In this document: positions 1 through 7,645 of the stretch, piece after piece
Position numbering within the stretch: position 1 is the stretch's first letter
How the letters are laid out: every line of letters starts with the position of its first letter
DNA from: Nitrospira sp.
Lineage (GTDB): Bacteria; Nitrospirota; Nitrospiria; Nitrospirales; Nitrospiraceae
Direction: 5' to 3'
DNA: 64,000 bases
NCBI GenBank assembly: GCA_005239465.1
Contig: SPAW01000011.1
Location: 3,196-67,195, forward strand
Notes under the pieces: generated by a model
Database searches by the model: none
Seen by the model: the letters and a program-made list of their open reading frames with translations, nothing else
What the model was told of the DNA's origin: nothing
Translations under genes and position numbers: made by a program

Positions 1-94
1 GAAGCCCCGCCTGTGAAGGCGGGGAGGAATGCGCGTCATCCCCAAAGGGTAGAGCCCCGATGCCACGGCTGTGAATCCGTGGTACGGGGTTCAC
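1..94 (+). ncRNA. IS200/IS605-type right end / omegaRNA-like element (left side cut by window)
   Basis: The segment holds two GC-rich hairpins, CCCCGCC/GGCGGGG near 5-24 and CCACGG/CCGTGG near 63-83, and ends in GGGGTTCAC. This resembles the 3' end of IS1341-type tnpB elements, where the right end is also the scaffold of the guide (omega) RNA. A second copy, about four-fifths identical by eye, lies inverted at 3267-3361, and both copies end in GGGGYTCAC. No tnpB is visible in the window; one could lie to the left. If the RNA is real, its guide would start near position 95. The element identity is inferred from remembered family features; the repeat itself is directly visible. Confidence 0.6.
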
Positions 95-148
95 TGATAC
101 AGATAGAGTCAGACCTCACTGTTTTTCGATGGGTAGGAGATTGCTTCC

Positions 149-409
149 TTGTCCGATCGAACCTACAATGGGTTCGTGTATTTCGAGATTGTTGGTGAGG
201 TTGAGCGGATCGAAACGATAGCCGTCGGTGGGCGAATCAGGGACATCATGCGACTCCGCCGCAAGTTTGGCCCTGGGAGTTGGAGAAAACTCAAAGGGAC
301 CGCACGGGTGAGATTGGTAAACGGAACCACTAGGCTCGCTGAGGTTCATTGGTACGAGGCGCACGGAATCGGCCGGAAGAAGATGAAGATCAAGCGATTC
401 CTTGACTGA
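149..409 (+). CDS. Small conserved hypothetical protein (86 aa)
   Basis: A TTG start is preceded by AGGAGA at 135-140, about 8 nt away. The product is basic, contains IETIAVGG and HWYEAHGIGRKK, and has no membrane segment or signal peptide. It resembles conserved unknown proteins I have seen paired with a second small protein, as here: the next gene starts 10 nt after this stop. No catalytic motif is recognisable, so I assign no function. The pair sits just inside the IS605-like end, so transfer with that element is possible but not shown. Gene reality is fairly secure from the RBS and composition. Confidence 0.6.
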   Translation: MSDRTYNGFVYFEIVGEVERIETIAVGGRIRDIMRLRRKFGPGSWRKLKGTARVRLVNGTTRLAEVHWYEAHGIGRKKMKIKRFLD

Positions 410-419
410 GGGAAAAGGC

Positions 420-650
420 ATGCGACGAAAACGGGCAGACCGCAGATTTGTTTTGTGTGTGAAGAACGATGATTGTGATGACCTTGAAAGGCGCAAGGTC
501 TACCGCGTGATCCCTGACGAAAAAGCGGAGAAAGACGGGTACGTTCGTGTAATCGACGAATCGGGCGAAGACTATCTCTATCCGTCCTCCTACTTTGTTC
601 GTCTCCAACTGCCACAAGAGGCAGAGCAAGCAATTGCCTCCGCTGGATAG
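420..650 (+). CDS. Small conserved hypothetical protein (76 aa)
   Basis: The ATG at 420 follows GAGGGA at about 408-413 with good spacing; a TTG at 402 in the same frame would overlap the previous gene. The product begins MRRKRADRRF and carries two cysteines (CVKNDDC), then an acidic stretch with DESGEDYLYP and SYFV, which looks like a small beta-barrel or SH3-like fold. It resembles a widespread family of unknown function. Close spacing to the 149-409 gene implies co-transcription. I recognise no enzymatic or DNA-binding motif. Confidence 0.62.
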   Translation: MRRKRADRRFVLCVKNDDCDDLERRKVYRVIPDEKAEKDGYVRVIDESGEDYLYPSSYFVRLQLPQEAEQAIASAG

Positions 651-1039
651 CCTGCAGCCGCAATTCGCATCACATCGTGGAAGCCATCTTTAAGGCACTG
701 GATTAAGCTACCCTGTTGGAAGAGCGGCTGACGGGAAGTGTCTTGTCCACCAAGAGGAAGTTGTAGCCTGTCGCGGGTTCTGTCCCGCCCCCTGCTCAGA
801 CACGGCGGCTCGACCGCACTAAGCTCGCACCTGCTGGCCTGCGGAACTTGCTGGCCTCGACGCGGTGCGCGAACCCAGCTTCGAGCAGTCCTCGGTCTGC
901 GCTGCGCGCACCGCACCTGCTCGCTAAGTCGCGAAATCACCCGGCCGCCTCACCATCTCGGCGGCGTCCGCAGACTTGACGCTCGTTATTCCTCGCGTCG
1001 CGGACCCCTCGCCTCCGCGATTCGCGACGCAGGCCGACC

Positions 1040-1076
1040 CATCCTAGCTTGGCCGCACCCACACAATTTCCGAAAC
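1040..1076 (+). repeat. Direct repeat unit, copy 1
   Basis: A 37-bp unit containing CTTGGCCGCACCCACACA recurs in the same orientation at about 3163-3199 with a few substitutions. The two units lie either side of the nucleotide-sugar dehydrogenase gene, inside the inverted IS605-like ends. Confidence 0.6.
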
Positions 1077-1271
1077 AACCTCAAAGTCTATTCCGTTCAG
1101 TTAACCCTATCCCTAAAATAATTTCGCGGCGACAGGCCGAAATGCCGCGGGTGGCATGGCGAACGGGCCGCCCCACCGCGCGCAACGGAAGGGTCCCACT
1201 GGGGGATGGGTGAAGTGAGCACGGCGGGGCTGTTCGCCGTGACAGGACCCGCGAAATAGACCACCGTGAGC

Positions 1272-1386
1272 GGGGACAGTCGCCAACCGGAGAAGGGACT
1301 TCGGCGAGCTCGCTTCGGCTGGCCTCGACCCTGAGCTCAGCCGAAGCGAGCTCAGCGTCGAAGCCAGTCGAGGCGCGACAGTCCCC
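1272..1386. repeat. Palindromic repeat of the GGGGACAGTCGCC family, long form
   Basis: The left arm GGGGACAGTCGCC (1272-1284) pairs with the right arm GCGACAGTCCCC (1375-1386). The centre carries a second inverted repeat built from GAGCTCGCTTCGGCTG and its complement. Related copies lie at 3122-3156, 11769-11863 and 47438-47472, with centres of very different length. Confidence 0.65.
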
Positions 1387-1561
1387 TACACACTCTCGGA
1401 AAGGGCAATCGGAAGCATTCTGTTTCTTGACTCGACAAATAGCATCTGCCATTGTTAGCCCTAAACTGAAATTCTTGGTCCAGCGGGACCCGCGCTTCCG
1501 CGCCTCCGGAGCGGCCCTTCCGGTGCTTGCGGGCGGAATCCTGTTGAAAGTTGGAGGAACA

Positions 1562-2857
1562 ATGGCAAGAGACGCTGCGCGCAAGATCGCTGTTGTAGGA
1601 TTGGGTTATGTCGGCCTTCCGATTGCCGTTGCCTTTGGAAAACATGGTCCAGTCGTCGGCTTTGACATCAACAAAACGAAGATTGATGAACTCAAACAAG
1701 GAATTGATCGAACCGGTGAGGTATCGAAGGAGGACCTTACGGCTACGAAGATAAACTTTACCTGCGAGCCAGCTGACCTTAAGGCAGCGGATTTCATCAT
1801 CGTCGCGGTTCCAACTCCAATCAGTAAAGCCTTGCAGCCAGATCTCAAAGCATTGCGAATGGTTTCAGAAGTGATTGGTGCCAATCTTTCGCCCGGTACT
1901 ATCGTTGTCTATGAATCTACGGTGTATCCGGGAGTGACGGAGGAGGTTTGTCTGCCTATTCTTGAGAAAAAATCTGGATTGAAGGCCGGAATAGATTTCA
2001 AAGTTGGGTATTCTCCTGAACGGATCAATCCCGGAGACAAAGAGCATACGTTTGAGAAAATTGTTAAGGTTGTTTCGGCTCAGGATGCCGAATCACTCGA
2101 AATTGTGGCAGATACATATGCCTCGGTGGTGAAGGCGGGGATTCATCGGGCATCAAGTATCAAGGTTGCCGAAGCAGCCAAGGTGATCGAAAACACGCAA
2201 CGCGATCTCAATATCGCGCTCATGAACGAACTCGCGTTGATCTTCCATCGCCTAGGGATTGACACCAAGTCGGTTCTTGAAGCCGCTGGCACCAAGTGGA
2301 ACTTCCTGAAATTTTCCCCAGGCCTTGTCGGTGGTCACTGTATTGGCGTCGATCCGTACTATCTCACGGCCAAGGCTGAATCTGTGGGCTATCACCCTCA
2401 AGTCATTCTTTCAGGGCGGCGTATTAACAATGGCATGGGGAAGTTTGTGGCCGAGCAAACCATTAAATTGCTCAGTCAATTGTCGCGCCCTGCAAATACA
2501 CTCAAGGTGGGTGTGTTGGGCCTGACGTTCAAGGAAAATGTGCCGGACCTCCGCAATAGTAAGGTGCCGGATATCATCAATGAGCTTCGGGAATATGGGG
2601 TCGAGGTGTTGGTGCATGATCCAATCGCTGACAGCGAGGAAGCCGTCGCGGAATATGGGATTCATCTGGTTGACTGGAAGCAGATGAATAATCTCGACGG
2701 GCTCATCCTTGCGGTTGCTCACTCCAGCTTCGCCGAGATGGCACTATCTGATTTGCTCAAGCCATTGCGGGACCAGAAACATGGTGTGGTGGTCGATGTG
2801 AAAAGTGTCTTGGACGTTGGCACGATGCCTGGTTCGTTGAAATACTGGCGACTCTAG
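1562..2857 (+). CDS. Nucleotide-sugar dehydrogenase, UDP-N-acetylhexosamine 6-dehydrogenase type (TviB/WbpO-like)
   Basis: This protein oxidises the C6 hydroxyl of a UDP-N-acetyl-hexosamine to a carboxylate using NAD+, feeding surface polysaccharide synthesis. The ATG at 1562 has GGAGGA at 1553-1558 and gives 431 aa, the usual family length. The N-terminus has the NAD-binding GLGYVGLP motif. The catalytic cysteine lies in GGHCIGVDPYYL, and a C-terminal UDP-binding domain carries LGLTFKENVPDLRNS. The overall pattern favours the UDP-HexNAc branch over UDP-glucose dehydrogenase; exact substrate is uncertain. No other polysaccharide gene adjoins it. It stands alone between repeats and inverted IS605-like ends, suggesting it may have moved as a unit. 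Confidence 0.88.
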   Translation: MARDAARKIAVVGLGYVGLPIAVAFGKHGPVVGFDINKTKIDELKQGIDRTGEVSKEDLTATKINFTCEPADLKAADFIIVAVPTPISKALQPDLKALRMVSEVIGANLSPGTIVVYESTVYPGVTEEVCLPILEKKSGLKAGIDFKVGYSPERINPGDKEHTFEKIVKVVSAQDAESLEIVADTYASVVKAGIHRASSIKVAEAAKVIENTQRDLNIALMNELALIFHRLGIDTKSVLEAAGTKWNFLKFSPGLVGGHCIGVDPYYLTAKAESVGYHPQVILSGRRINNGMGKFVAEQTIKLLSQLSRPANTLKVGVLGLTFKENVPDLRNSKVPDIINELREYGVEVLVHDPIADSEEAVAEYGIHLVDWKQMNNLDGLILAVAHSSFAEMALSDLLKPLRDQKHGVVVDVKSVLDVGTMPGSLKYWRL

Positions 2858-3121
2858 TGCCGTTCCAACTGATCGGAGGTAAGTGGCCGTGTCCTACCGC
2901 GGTCGGTATGGCATGCCCTATCGTTCCCGCGCCTGCCGCGGCACCCTTTCCATGGCGCTCCGAATTGGAAGCCTTCCGGCATTCTCGTCGCCATGGTCTC
3001 GCGACCATGGTGCGGTGGTCAGTACCGGCTTTCCTTCTTCGGACGCCGGGTGGGGACCCCACCGCTCTCGGCGGACGGTCACTCAGGCCACACCACACCT
3101 CCTAAACCGAATTCGTGTGAC

Positions 3122-3156
3122 GGGGACAGTCGCCGACCGGAAGGGCGACAGTCCCC
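3122..3156. repeat. Palindromic repeat of the GGGGACAGTCGCC family, minimal form
   Basis: GGGGACAGTCGCC (3122-3134) is followed after 9 nt by GGCGACAGTCCCC (3144-3156), a near-perfect 13-bp stem. This is the shortest copy in the window and shows the core unit without a filled centre. The rest of 2858-3266 holds no supportable gene. Confidence 0.75.
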
Positions 3157-3162
3157 TACCCA

Positions 3163-3199
3163 TCCCAGCTTGGCCGCACCCACACAGTTTCCGGAAGAG
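3163..3199 (+). repeat. Direct repeat unit, copy 2
   Basis: This unit matches 1040-1076 in the same orientation and shares CTTGGCCGCACCCACACA. It sits directly after the minimal palindrome at 3122-3156. Confidence 0.6.
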
Positions 3200-3266
3200 C
3201 CAGTTGGAATAACACTGGCAGAATTCGATCCTGGTTGCCTGGATCTACGTCTGTGTTGGGCATTTC

Positions 3267-3361
3267 GTGAGCCCCGTACCACGGCTTCACAACCGTGGCA
3301 TCAGAGCTCTAGTCTTCGAGGGATGACGCCCAGTTCTCCCCGCGTTCACCGGCGGGGCTTC
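3267..3361 (-). ncRNA. IS200/IS605-type right end / omegaRNA-like element, inverted copy without tnpB
   Basis: Read on the minus strand this repeats 1-94: GAAGCCCCGCC, GCGTCATCCC, TAGAGC, TGCCACGG, GCCGTGGTACGGGG and a final CTCAC. It has the same two stem-loops. No transposase or tnpB ORF lies upstream on the minus strand, so it is a solo end. On the plus strand at 3363-3375 another GTGGTACGGGG occurs, perhaps a third degenerate terminus. If expressed, the guide would be the minus-strand sequence running left from 3266. Confidence 0.6.
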
Positions 3362-3462
3362 CTGTGGTACGGGGTGAGTTGATCGAAGGCCATCAGGAAT
3401 GAGCAGCTTTGTAGGAGCCTGTTTCTAGCTTTAGGCAACAATCCTCCATATAGACTTTTTCT

Positions 3463-3490
3463 TTGAGGCCGTCTCAATGTGTAGTATAAG
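3463..3490 (+). promoter_or_regulatory. Putative sigma70-type promoter of the secretion operon
   Basis: TTGAGG (3463-3468) and TATAAG (3485-3490) are separated by 16 bp. They lie upstream of the secretin start at 3562 with no gene between. The assignment rests on consensus only. Confidence 0.45.
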
Positions 3491-3561
3491 AATTGAGATG
3501 CGCCAGGCATCAAATTTCCATCTTCCGAATCATTGTCTCTCTTAAGGAAGGCATCTTGTCC

Positions 3562-5898
3562 ATGATCCAGAAGTCTTCCCGTCAGCTGACTTTGTGTATA
3601 GGAGCAGTTTTGATTGTCTCCTCGGGCTGTGCCCTGTTCACATCGGCTGATGTGCAGCGAGGCGACCAGCATCTGGCATCGGGAAAATATGAGGAAGCCC
3701 TTCTCGCCTATAGGCAGGCACTGAAGGATGATCCTTTCGATCCGGCTCTCCAAAGCAAGTACGCCATGGCTCGCGAACGTGCGGCGGCGATGTACGAAGA
3801 GCGGGGGCGAGCATTTCTCAAGGACAGGCAGCTCGATCTTGCGATCGAGGAGTTCAAGCACGCGCTCTCGATCGAGCCTTCCAATCCTGAACATCAGTCT
3901 GGGCTATCTGAGGCCCTTCGCCTCAAAGAAGCTCGAGACCACTATCGTGAAGCGGAACGGCTGGCTCAGTTGGGTCGGACGGACGAGGCGATGGAAGGGT
4001 ACGCTAGGGCGACGGAACTAGACCCGACTTTCAAGGCCCCACTCGAGAGCATCACCAAACTGACAGAAGAACAGCAAGCCCTTCTTCGTGATGATCGTAT
4101 GAAACAGCCCGTCACGCTCAAGTTCAGGAACGCAGGAATTAAAGAAGTATTGGAAGGTGTGGCGAAAGCAGGTGGATTCACCCTGATTTTCGATAAGGAT
4201 GTCCGCAACGATCCGATTTCGATTTCTGTCCAAGACACACCGTTTGAGGACGCACTCAACCTTCTTCTCAGTAGCAACAGTTTGTTTTCGCGCGCCGTTT
4301 CTCCGGGAGTTCTTATCATCAGCCCAAACACGAAACAGAAGCAGGAGCAGTACCAGGATCTGATGATTCGAACCTTTTACCTTTCGAATGCCAAGTCCAA
4401 AGACATGCTGGTGCTTCTGAAGAGCATGCTCGATTCGAAGCGGATGCACGCCAATGAGCAGCTGAACACGATCGTCATTCGTGATCAGCCTGAAAAAATG
4501 CAAATGGCCGAGAAGATCATCCTGGCCAATGATCGTCAAGACTCAGAAGTCCTCTTTGACGTCGAAGTGTTGGAAGTCGACCGAACTGTCAATCAGCAAT
4601 ATGGCCTGACGTATCCAAAACAGGTCGCCGGCGCGATTGTTCCTCCCGGATTTACCGGCATCATCGCCGGTGAACTTGCCCAGCAATTCACCTATCGCCA
4701 GTTAACGAGCATCGGACCTGACAGCTATATCTTTAAGCTCCCGACAAATGTCCAGCTGGATTTCTTCAAGCAGATTACGGATGCAAAGACGCTCGCTGCC
4801 CCGAAGATTCGGGTTGTCAATAACAAGAAGGCGGAAATCAGTATCGGCGACAAACAGCCGATTCTGCTATCGACGACCAATGTGTTGCCTGGTCAGGCAG
4901 CTACAGGGGCGGTGCCGACGACGTCAACGGTCACCTCGATTGAGTTTCGGGATACCGGCGTGAAGCTGACGGTGGAGCCATCAATCCGGCTCGGTGGTGA
5001 GCTCGCGCTAAAAATGAAGATCGAAGTGATTCGTTTGGGCGAGCAGGTTACTTTGCAGGCTTCTCCGCCCATTACGCAGTTCAAGTTCGGCAATCGGTCT
5101 GCTGAGACGATGCTGAGCATCAAGGATGGGGAAACCATCTTGCTGGGAGGGCTCTTACAAGAAGAAGATCGGAAAACCAGGGTCACGATCCCTTGGATCG
5201 GAGATCTCCCTCTGATCGGCAATCTCATCAGTTCGTTCAAGACAGAGCGAGTCACCACGGAAGTTATCTTAACTATTACGCCGCACATTGTGCAGAACAT
5301 GACCCCCCCAGGACTCAGTACCCAAGCCTTCTGGTCCGGTACCGAGTCCACCTACGCGACAAATCCGATGTTCACAAGCTCCGCAAAAAAAGTATCGGCA
5401 CCCTTGGGGAATGGGCAGGGGGGAAGGTCCCTCTCCTCCACCAACGGGGCGGGGACGACGAGCGCCGAAGGGGTGAGTGCTACGCGTTCACTGGGCCAAT
5501 TAGCGGTACCCGAACCTCTGCTGGCGATTCAGCCTGATGAATCGGTCATTCAATCCGGCAAAGAGATCAAGCTCGCAATCGTTGATGCGCGAATCCGTGC
5601 ATCGGACCAGAACGTGTTTAAGCTCGAATATGACCCGAAGATCTTGCAGTTTAAGCGCCTTGGCGAGGCGGAGATTGTGAGCACAGCGGATACGTCGTCA
5701 GGGGACAATGGCGATCCAGCCGGAACGATCGCGTTTCGTCTTACTCGCCCGTCTCAGCGTGCGCCGCGATCCGTGAACGTGACGTTTGTCGCCAAGGCGC
5801 CTGGGGTGTCTCCGGTTCGTGTTGAGCTTGCCGGTTCAGGCGGTGAGGGTCAGGCGCCTTCTTCAGAAATCGGGACAGGAGTCGTGAGAGTCCGGTGA
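3562..5898 (+). CDS. gspD: Secretin (GspD/PilQ-like) with N-terminal TPR region and C-terminal cohesin-like domain
   Basis: This is the outer-membrane channel of a type II secretion or type IV pilus-like machine. An ATG at 3562 (TTG at 3556 is an alternative; AAGGAAG at 3544-3550) gives 778 aa. The start MIQKSSRQLTLCIGAVL leads to SSGC, a likely though imperfect lipobox. TPR-like repeats follow (GKYEEALLAYRQAL, RQLDLAIEEFKHAL). Then come the short secretin N0-like and N1 domains and the secretin core, ending with LLGGLLQE and ITPHIVQN. The last 110 residues form a beta-rich cohesin-like domain (KLEYDPKILQFKRLGEAEI). TPR plus secretin plus cohesin is unlike classical GspD and resembles secretins of environmental diderms. 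It heads the operon. Confidence 0.85.
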   Translation: MIQKSSRQLTLCIGAVLIVSSGCALFTSADVQRGDQHLASGKYEEALLAYRQALKDDPFDPALQSKYAMARERAAAMYEERGRAFLKDRQLDLAIEEFKHALSIEPSNPEHQSGLSEALRLKEARDHYREAERLAQLGRTDEAMEGYARATELDPTFKAPLESITKLTEEQQALLRDDRMKQPVTLKFRNAGIKEVLEGVAKAGGFTLIFDKDVRNDPISISVQDTPFEDALNLLLSSNSLFSRAVSPGVLIISPNTKQKQEQYQDLMIRTFYLSNAKSKDMLVLLKSMLDSKRMHANEQLNTIVIRDQPEKMQMAEKIILANDRQDSEVLFDVEVLEVDRTVNQQYGLTYPKQVAGAIVPPGFTGIIAGELAQQFTYRQLTSIGPDSYIFKLPTNVQLDFFKQITDAKTLAAPKIRVVNNKKAEISIGDKQPILLSTTNVLPGQAATGAVPTTSTVTSIEFRDTGVKLTVEPSIRLGGELALKMKIEVIRLGEQVTLQASPPITQFKFGNRSAETMLSIKDGETILLGGLLQEEDRKTRVTIPWIGDLPLIGNLISSFKTERVTTEVILTITPHIVQNMTPPGLSTQAFWSGTESTYATNPMFTSSAKKVSAPLGNGQGGRSLSSTNGAGTTSAEGVSATRSLGQLAVPEPLLAIQPDESVIQSGKEIKLAIVDARIRASDQNVFKLEYDPKILQFKRLGEAEIVSTADTSSGDNGDPAGTIAFRLTRPSQRAPRSVNVTFVAKAPGVSPVRVELAGSGGEGQAPSSEIGTGVVRVR

Positions 5899-6401
5899 AG
5901 GAGGATGGGCTCACGCTGCTCGAGATCCTCGTCACGATGACGATAGTGGTGATCTTAGCCTCGGTCGCCATGCCGCTCAGCAAGGTGTCGACGAAGCGCG
6001 TCCAGGAAATTGAATTGCGCCAGCATCTCCGGGCTATTCGAAGCGCCATCGATACGTTCAAGCTTGAATGGAATCGCGATGGTGACGCCTTGGTCGGACC
6101 GGTCTGTGTTAAGAATAAGTTGACGTGCAAAGACGTCACGAGTCCGTACGGCTACCCAAAGTCTCTCGACATGTTGCTTGGGGTGAAACTGACGGGAGAA
6201 GAAGCGACTGTGCGGGGCACGACGGTCAGACGCTACTTGCGCGTGATGCCGATCGATCCGTTGACCGGCAAATCCGATTGGATCCTGCGTTGTTACAAGG
6301 ATCGACCGAAGCCGTCCAGTTGGTGCGGCGAAGATGTGTATGATGTGATGACTCAAAACGAGGCAGCCGCGCTTGATGGAACGAAGTATCAGGATTGGTA
6401 G
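5895..6401 (+). CDS. Pseudopilin-like protein (GspG/GspH type)
   Basis: A GTG start overlaps the secretin stop by 4 nt (GTGA), indicating translational coupling. The short leader MKEDG precedes LTLLEILVTMTIVVILASVA, the class III prepilin signal: cleavage after the glycine, glutamate at +5 and a hydrophobic helix. The 168-aa product continues with an alpha segment and a beta-rich pseudopilin tail ending in KYQDW. It probably forms part of the periplasmic pseudopilus. The prepilin peptidase that would process it is not in this window. It could be a minor rather than the major pseudopilin. Confidence 0.8.
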   Translation: MKEDGLTLLEILVTMTIVVILASVAMPLSKVSTKRVQEIELRQHLRAIRSAIDTFKLEWNRDGDALVGPVCVKNKLTCKDVTSPYGYPKSLDMLLGVKLTGEEATVRGTTVRRYLRVMPIDPLTGKSDWILRCYKDRPKPSSWCGEDVYDVMTQNEAAALDGTKYQDW

Positions 6402-6777
6402 GGGGTGTGGAGGGAATGCGCAGGGCTTCACACTCATTGAGCTCATGATTGTGGTGTCCATCATCGGTATTCTGGCCACGATTGCGGTTCCGTCCTATCA
6501 GTCGTCATTGATCAAGGCAAGGGAGACGGTGTTGCGGCAAGATCTCTTTACGCTACGGGAGTTGCTCGACCATCACCGCGCTGATCAGGGGAAGTACCCT
6601 CCGTCCTTGGAGGGGCTGGTAGCGGCTGGATATCTCCGGGCCCTTCCCAAAGATCCCTTTACGAATTCGTTAAGTTCTTGGCAAGAGATTACCGAACCGA
6701 CTGAAGGCGGTGTCTTTGATGTGTACTCCGGGTCGGACCTGGTTGGAACGAATGGGACTGCCTATAACAAATGGTAA
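6376..6777 (+). CDS. gspG: Major pseudopilin, GspG-like
   Basis: ATG at 6376 (TTG at 6373 also possible) overlaps the preceding gene by 26 nt. The signal GGNAQG|FTLIELMIVVSIIGILATIA is a textbook prepilin leader with E5. The 133-aa chain has the GspG-style small C-terminal domain (GKYPPSLEGLVAAGYL, LPKDPFTN) and ends in NKW, with YNKW closely matching the YQDW end of the neighbour. Calcium-site residues typical of GspG cannot be confirmed by eye. It probably builds the shaft of the pseudopilus extended by GspE and anchored by GspF. Confidence 0.83.
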   Translation: MERSIRIGRGCGGNAQGFTLIELMIVVSIIGILATIAVPSYQSSLIKARETVLRQDLFTLRELLDHHRADQGKYPPSLEGLVAAGYLRALPKDPFTNSLSSWQEITEPTEGGVFDVYSGSDLVGTNGTAYNKW

Positions 6778-7604
6778 GCAAGCGCGCTAATCCCTCTCTT
6801 CCGAAACCCTCAGCATGGTGTCAGGTGTCCATGGTGAAGGGCGCATGGCGTACTGCATCTTTCGGGATGCTCGTGCTTGGGATGGGGGTCATGATTGCTT
6901 GTAGCCCGCTTGAACCTATTGTTGAGCCGGAAGTGTCCGATCTCCAACTAACGGTGGATACGCTCAAGACTTCTCTTAGGGATGCCCAACGAACGATTGT
7001 TGAGTTGCGCGCAGAAGTCGATTCGCGGCGCCAGGAATTGGCTGATGTGCAAGTCGCTCGGGCTCAGCTGGAAGGACGCGTTCGAGAGGCGGAACGTCGA
7101 CTGGTTGAAGCCCGCCACGTGATCGATCTGCAACGAGAAGAGCTGGCCGGCTCGCGTACTGAACGAGAGCGAGTGGCTCGAACCGGGGCGTTCTTGCAGA
7201 ATCAGTTGAAGCAGCTTCAAAAGCAGTTATCCAAGATCGGGAAGCAAACGAGCGAAGCCCGCGGCACAGGAATGATTCCTGCCGGTATTCCTTCTCCAAA
7301 AGGACGTCAATCAGGAATGACGCCTACGAAGCTTGAACGACCAGCGCCGTTTGAGGAGAGCGCCAGAGGTATTGCCACGCCGGTTGGCCGAGTGCCGGTT
7401 TTCACGCCTGCCATGACCACTCCCGCGCGCGTCTCGGTCAAGTCGGGCGATACCCTTTGGAGCCTCTCGCAACGGTATCGCGTTCCCATAAAACGTCTCA
7501 TGGACATCAACCAGCTCCCCGACAATCGTATTCAAGTCGGCCAAGCTCTCTGGTTGACTGAGCCGGCTGCTATGAGCGAGCGTGAATACGAGACAACTGA
7601 GTAG
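6771..7604 (+). CDS. LysM-domain lipoprotein with long coiled coil
   Basis: The start at 6771 overlaps the previous stop. A second ATG at 6831 would give a tidier signal peptide (MVKGAWRTASFGMLVLGMGV then IACS lipobox). After the lipid-anchored cysteine, residues about 55-160 form a heptad-rich coiled coil. A linker rich in Pro, Gly and Thr follows, and residues about 222-263 make a LysM domain (VKSGDTLWSLSQRYRVP, DNRIQVGQALWL) that should bind peptidoglycan. Located inside the secretion operon, it may anchor or space the machine at the cell wall, in the manner of FimV or TspA. The specific role is inferred. Confidence 0.72.
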   Translation: MVSKRANPSLPKPSAWCQVSMVKGAWRTASFGMLVLGMGVMIACSPLEPIVEPEVSDLQLTVDTLKTSLRDAQRTIVELRAEVDSRRQELADVQVARAQLEGRVREAERRLVEARHVIDLQREELAGSRTERERVARTGAFLQNQLKQLQKQLSKIGKQTSEARGTGMIPAGIPSPKGRQSGMTPTKLERPAPFEESARGIATPVGRVPVFTPAMTTPARVSVKSGDTLWSLSQRYRVPIKRLMDINQLPDNRIQVGQALWLTEPAAMSEREYETTE

Positions 7605-7645
7605 ATCTCAGTTGTCTCTGCAGCAAGTCTTGAAGGTCTACCCCT

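Larger units (their letters stand above)
651..1561 (+). other. Long GC-rich spacer without a convincing gene
   Basis: About 900 bp separate the small gene pair from the nucleotide-sugar dehydrogenase. Open frames exist on both strands but lack RBS-start pairs and have unnatural composition, so I call none of them. The stretch holds a direct-repeat unit near 1040-1076 (see 3163-3199), an inverted pair TTTCGCGG/CCGCGAAA near 1122-1258, and a palindromic repeat at 1272-1386. It looks like accumulated repeats and decayed sequence. Confidence 0.6.

Noticed and set aside
13-198. 61-codon frame at the left edge
   Set aside because: It reads through the stem-loops of the IS605-like end.
738-1121. 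127-codon Arg/Ser-rich frame in the GC-rich spacer
   Set aside because: Composition is typical of chance frames in GC-rich repeats, and no start signal is seen.
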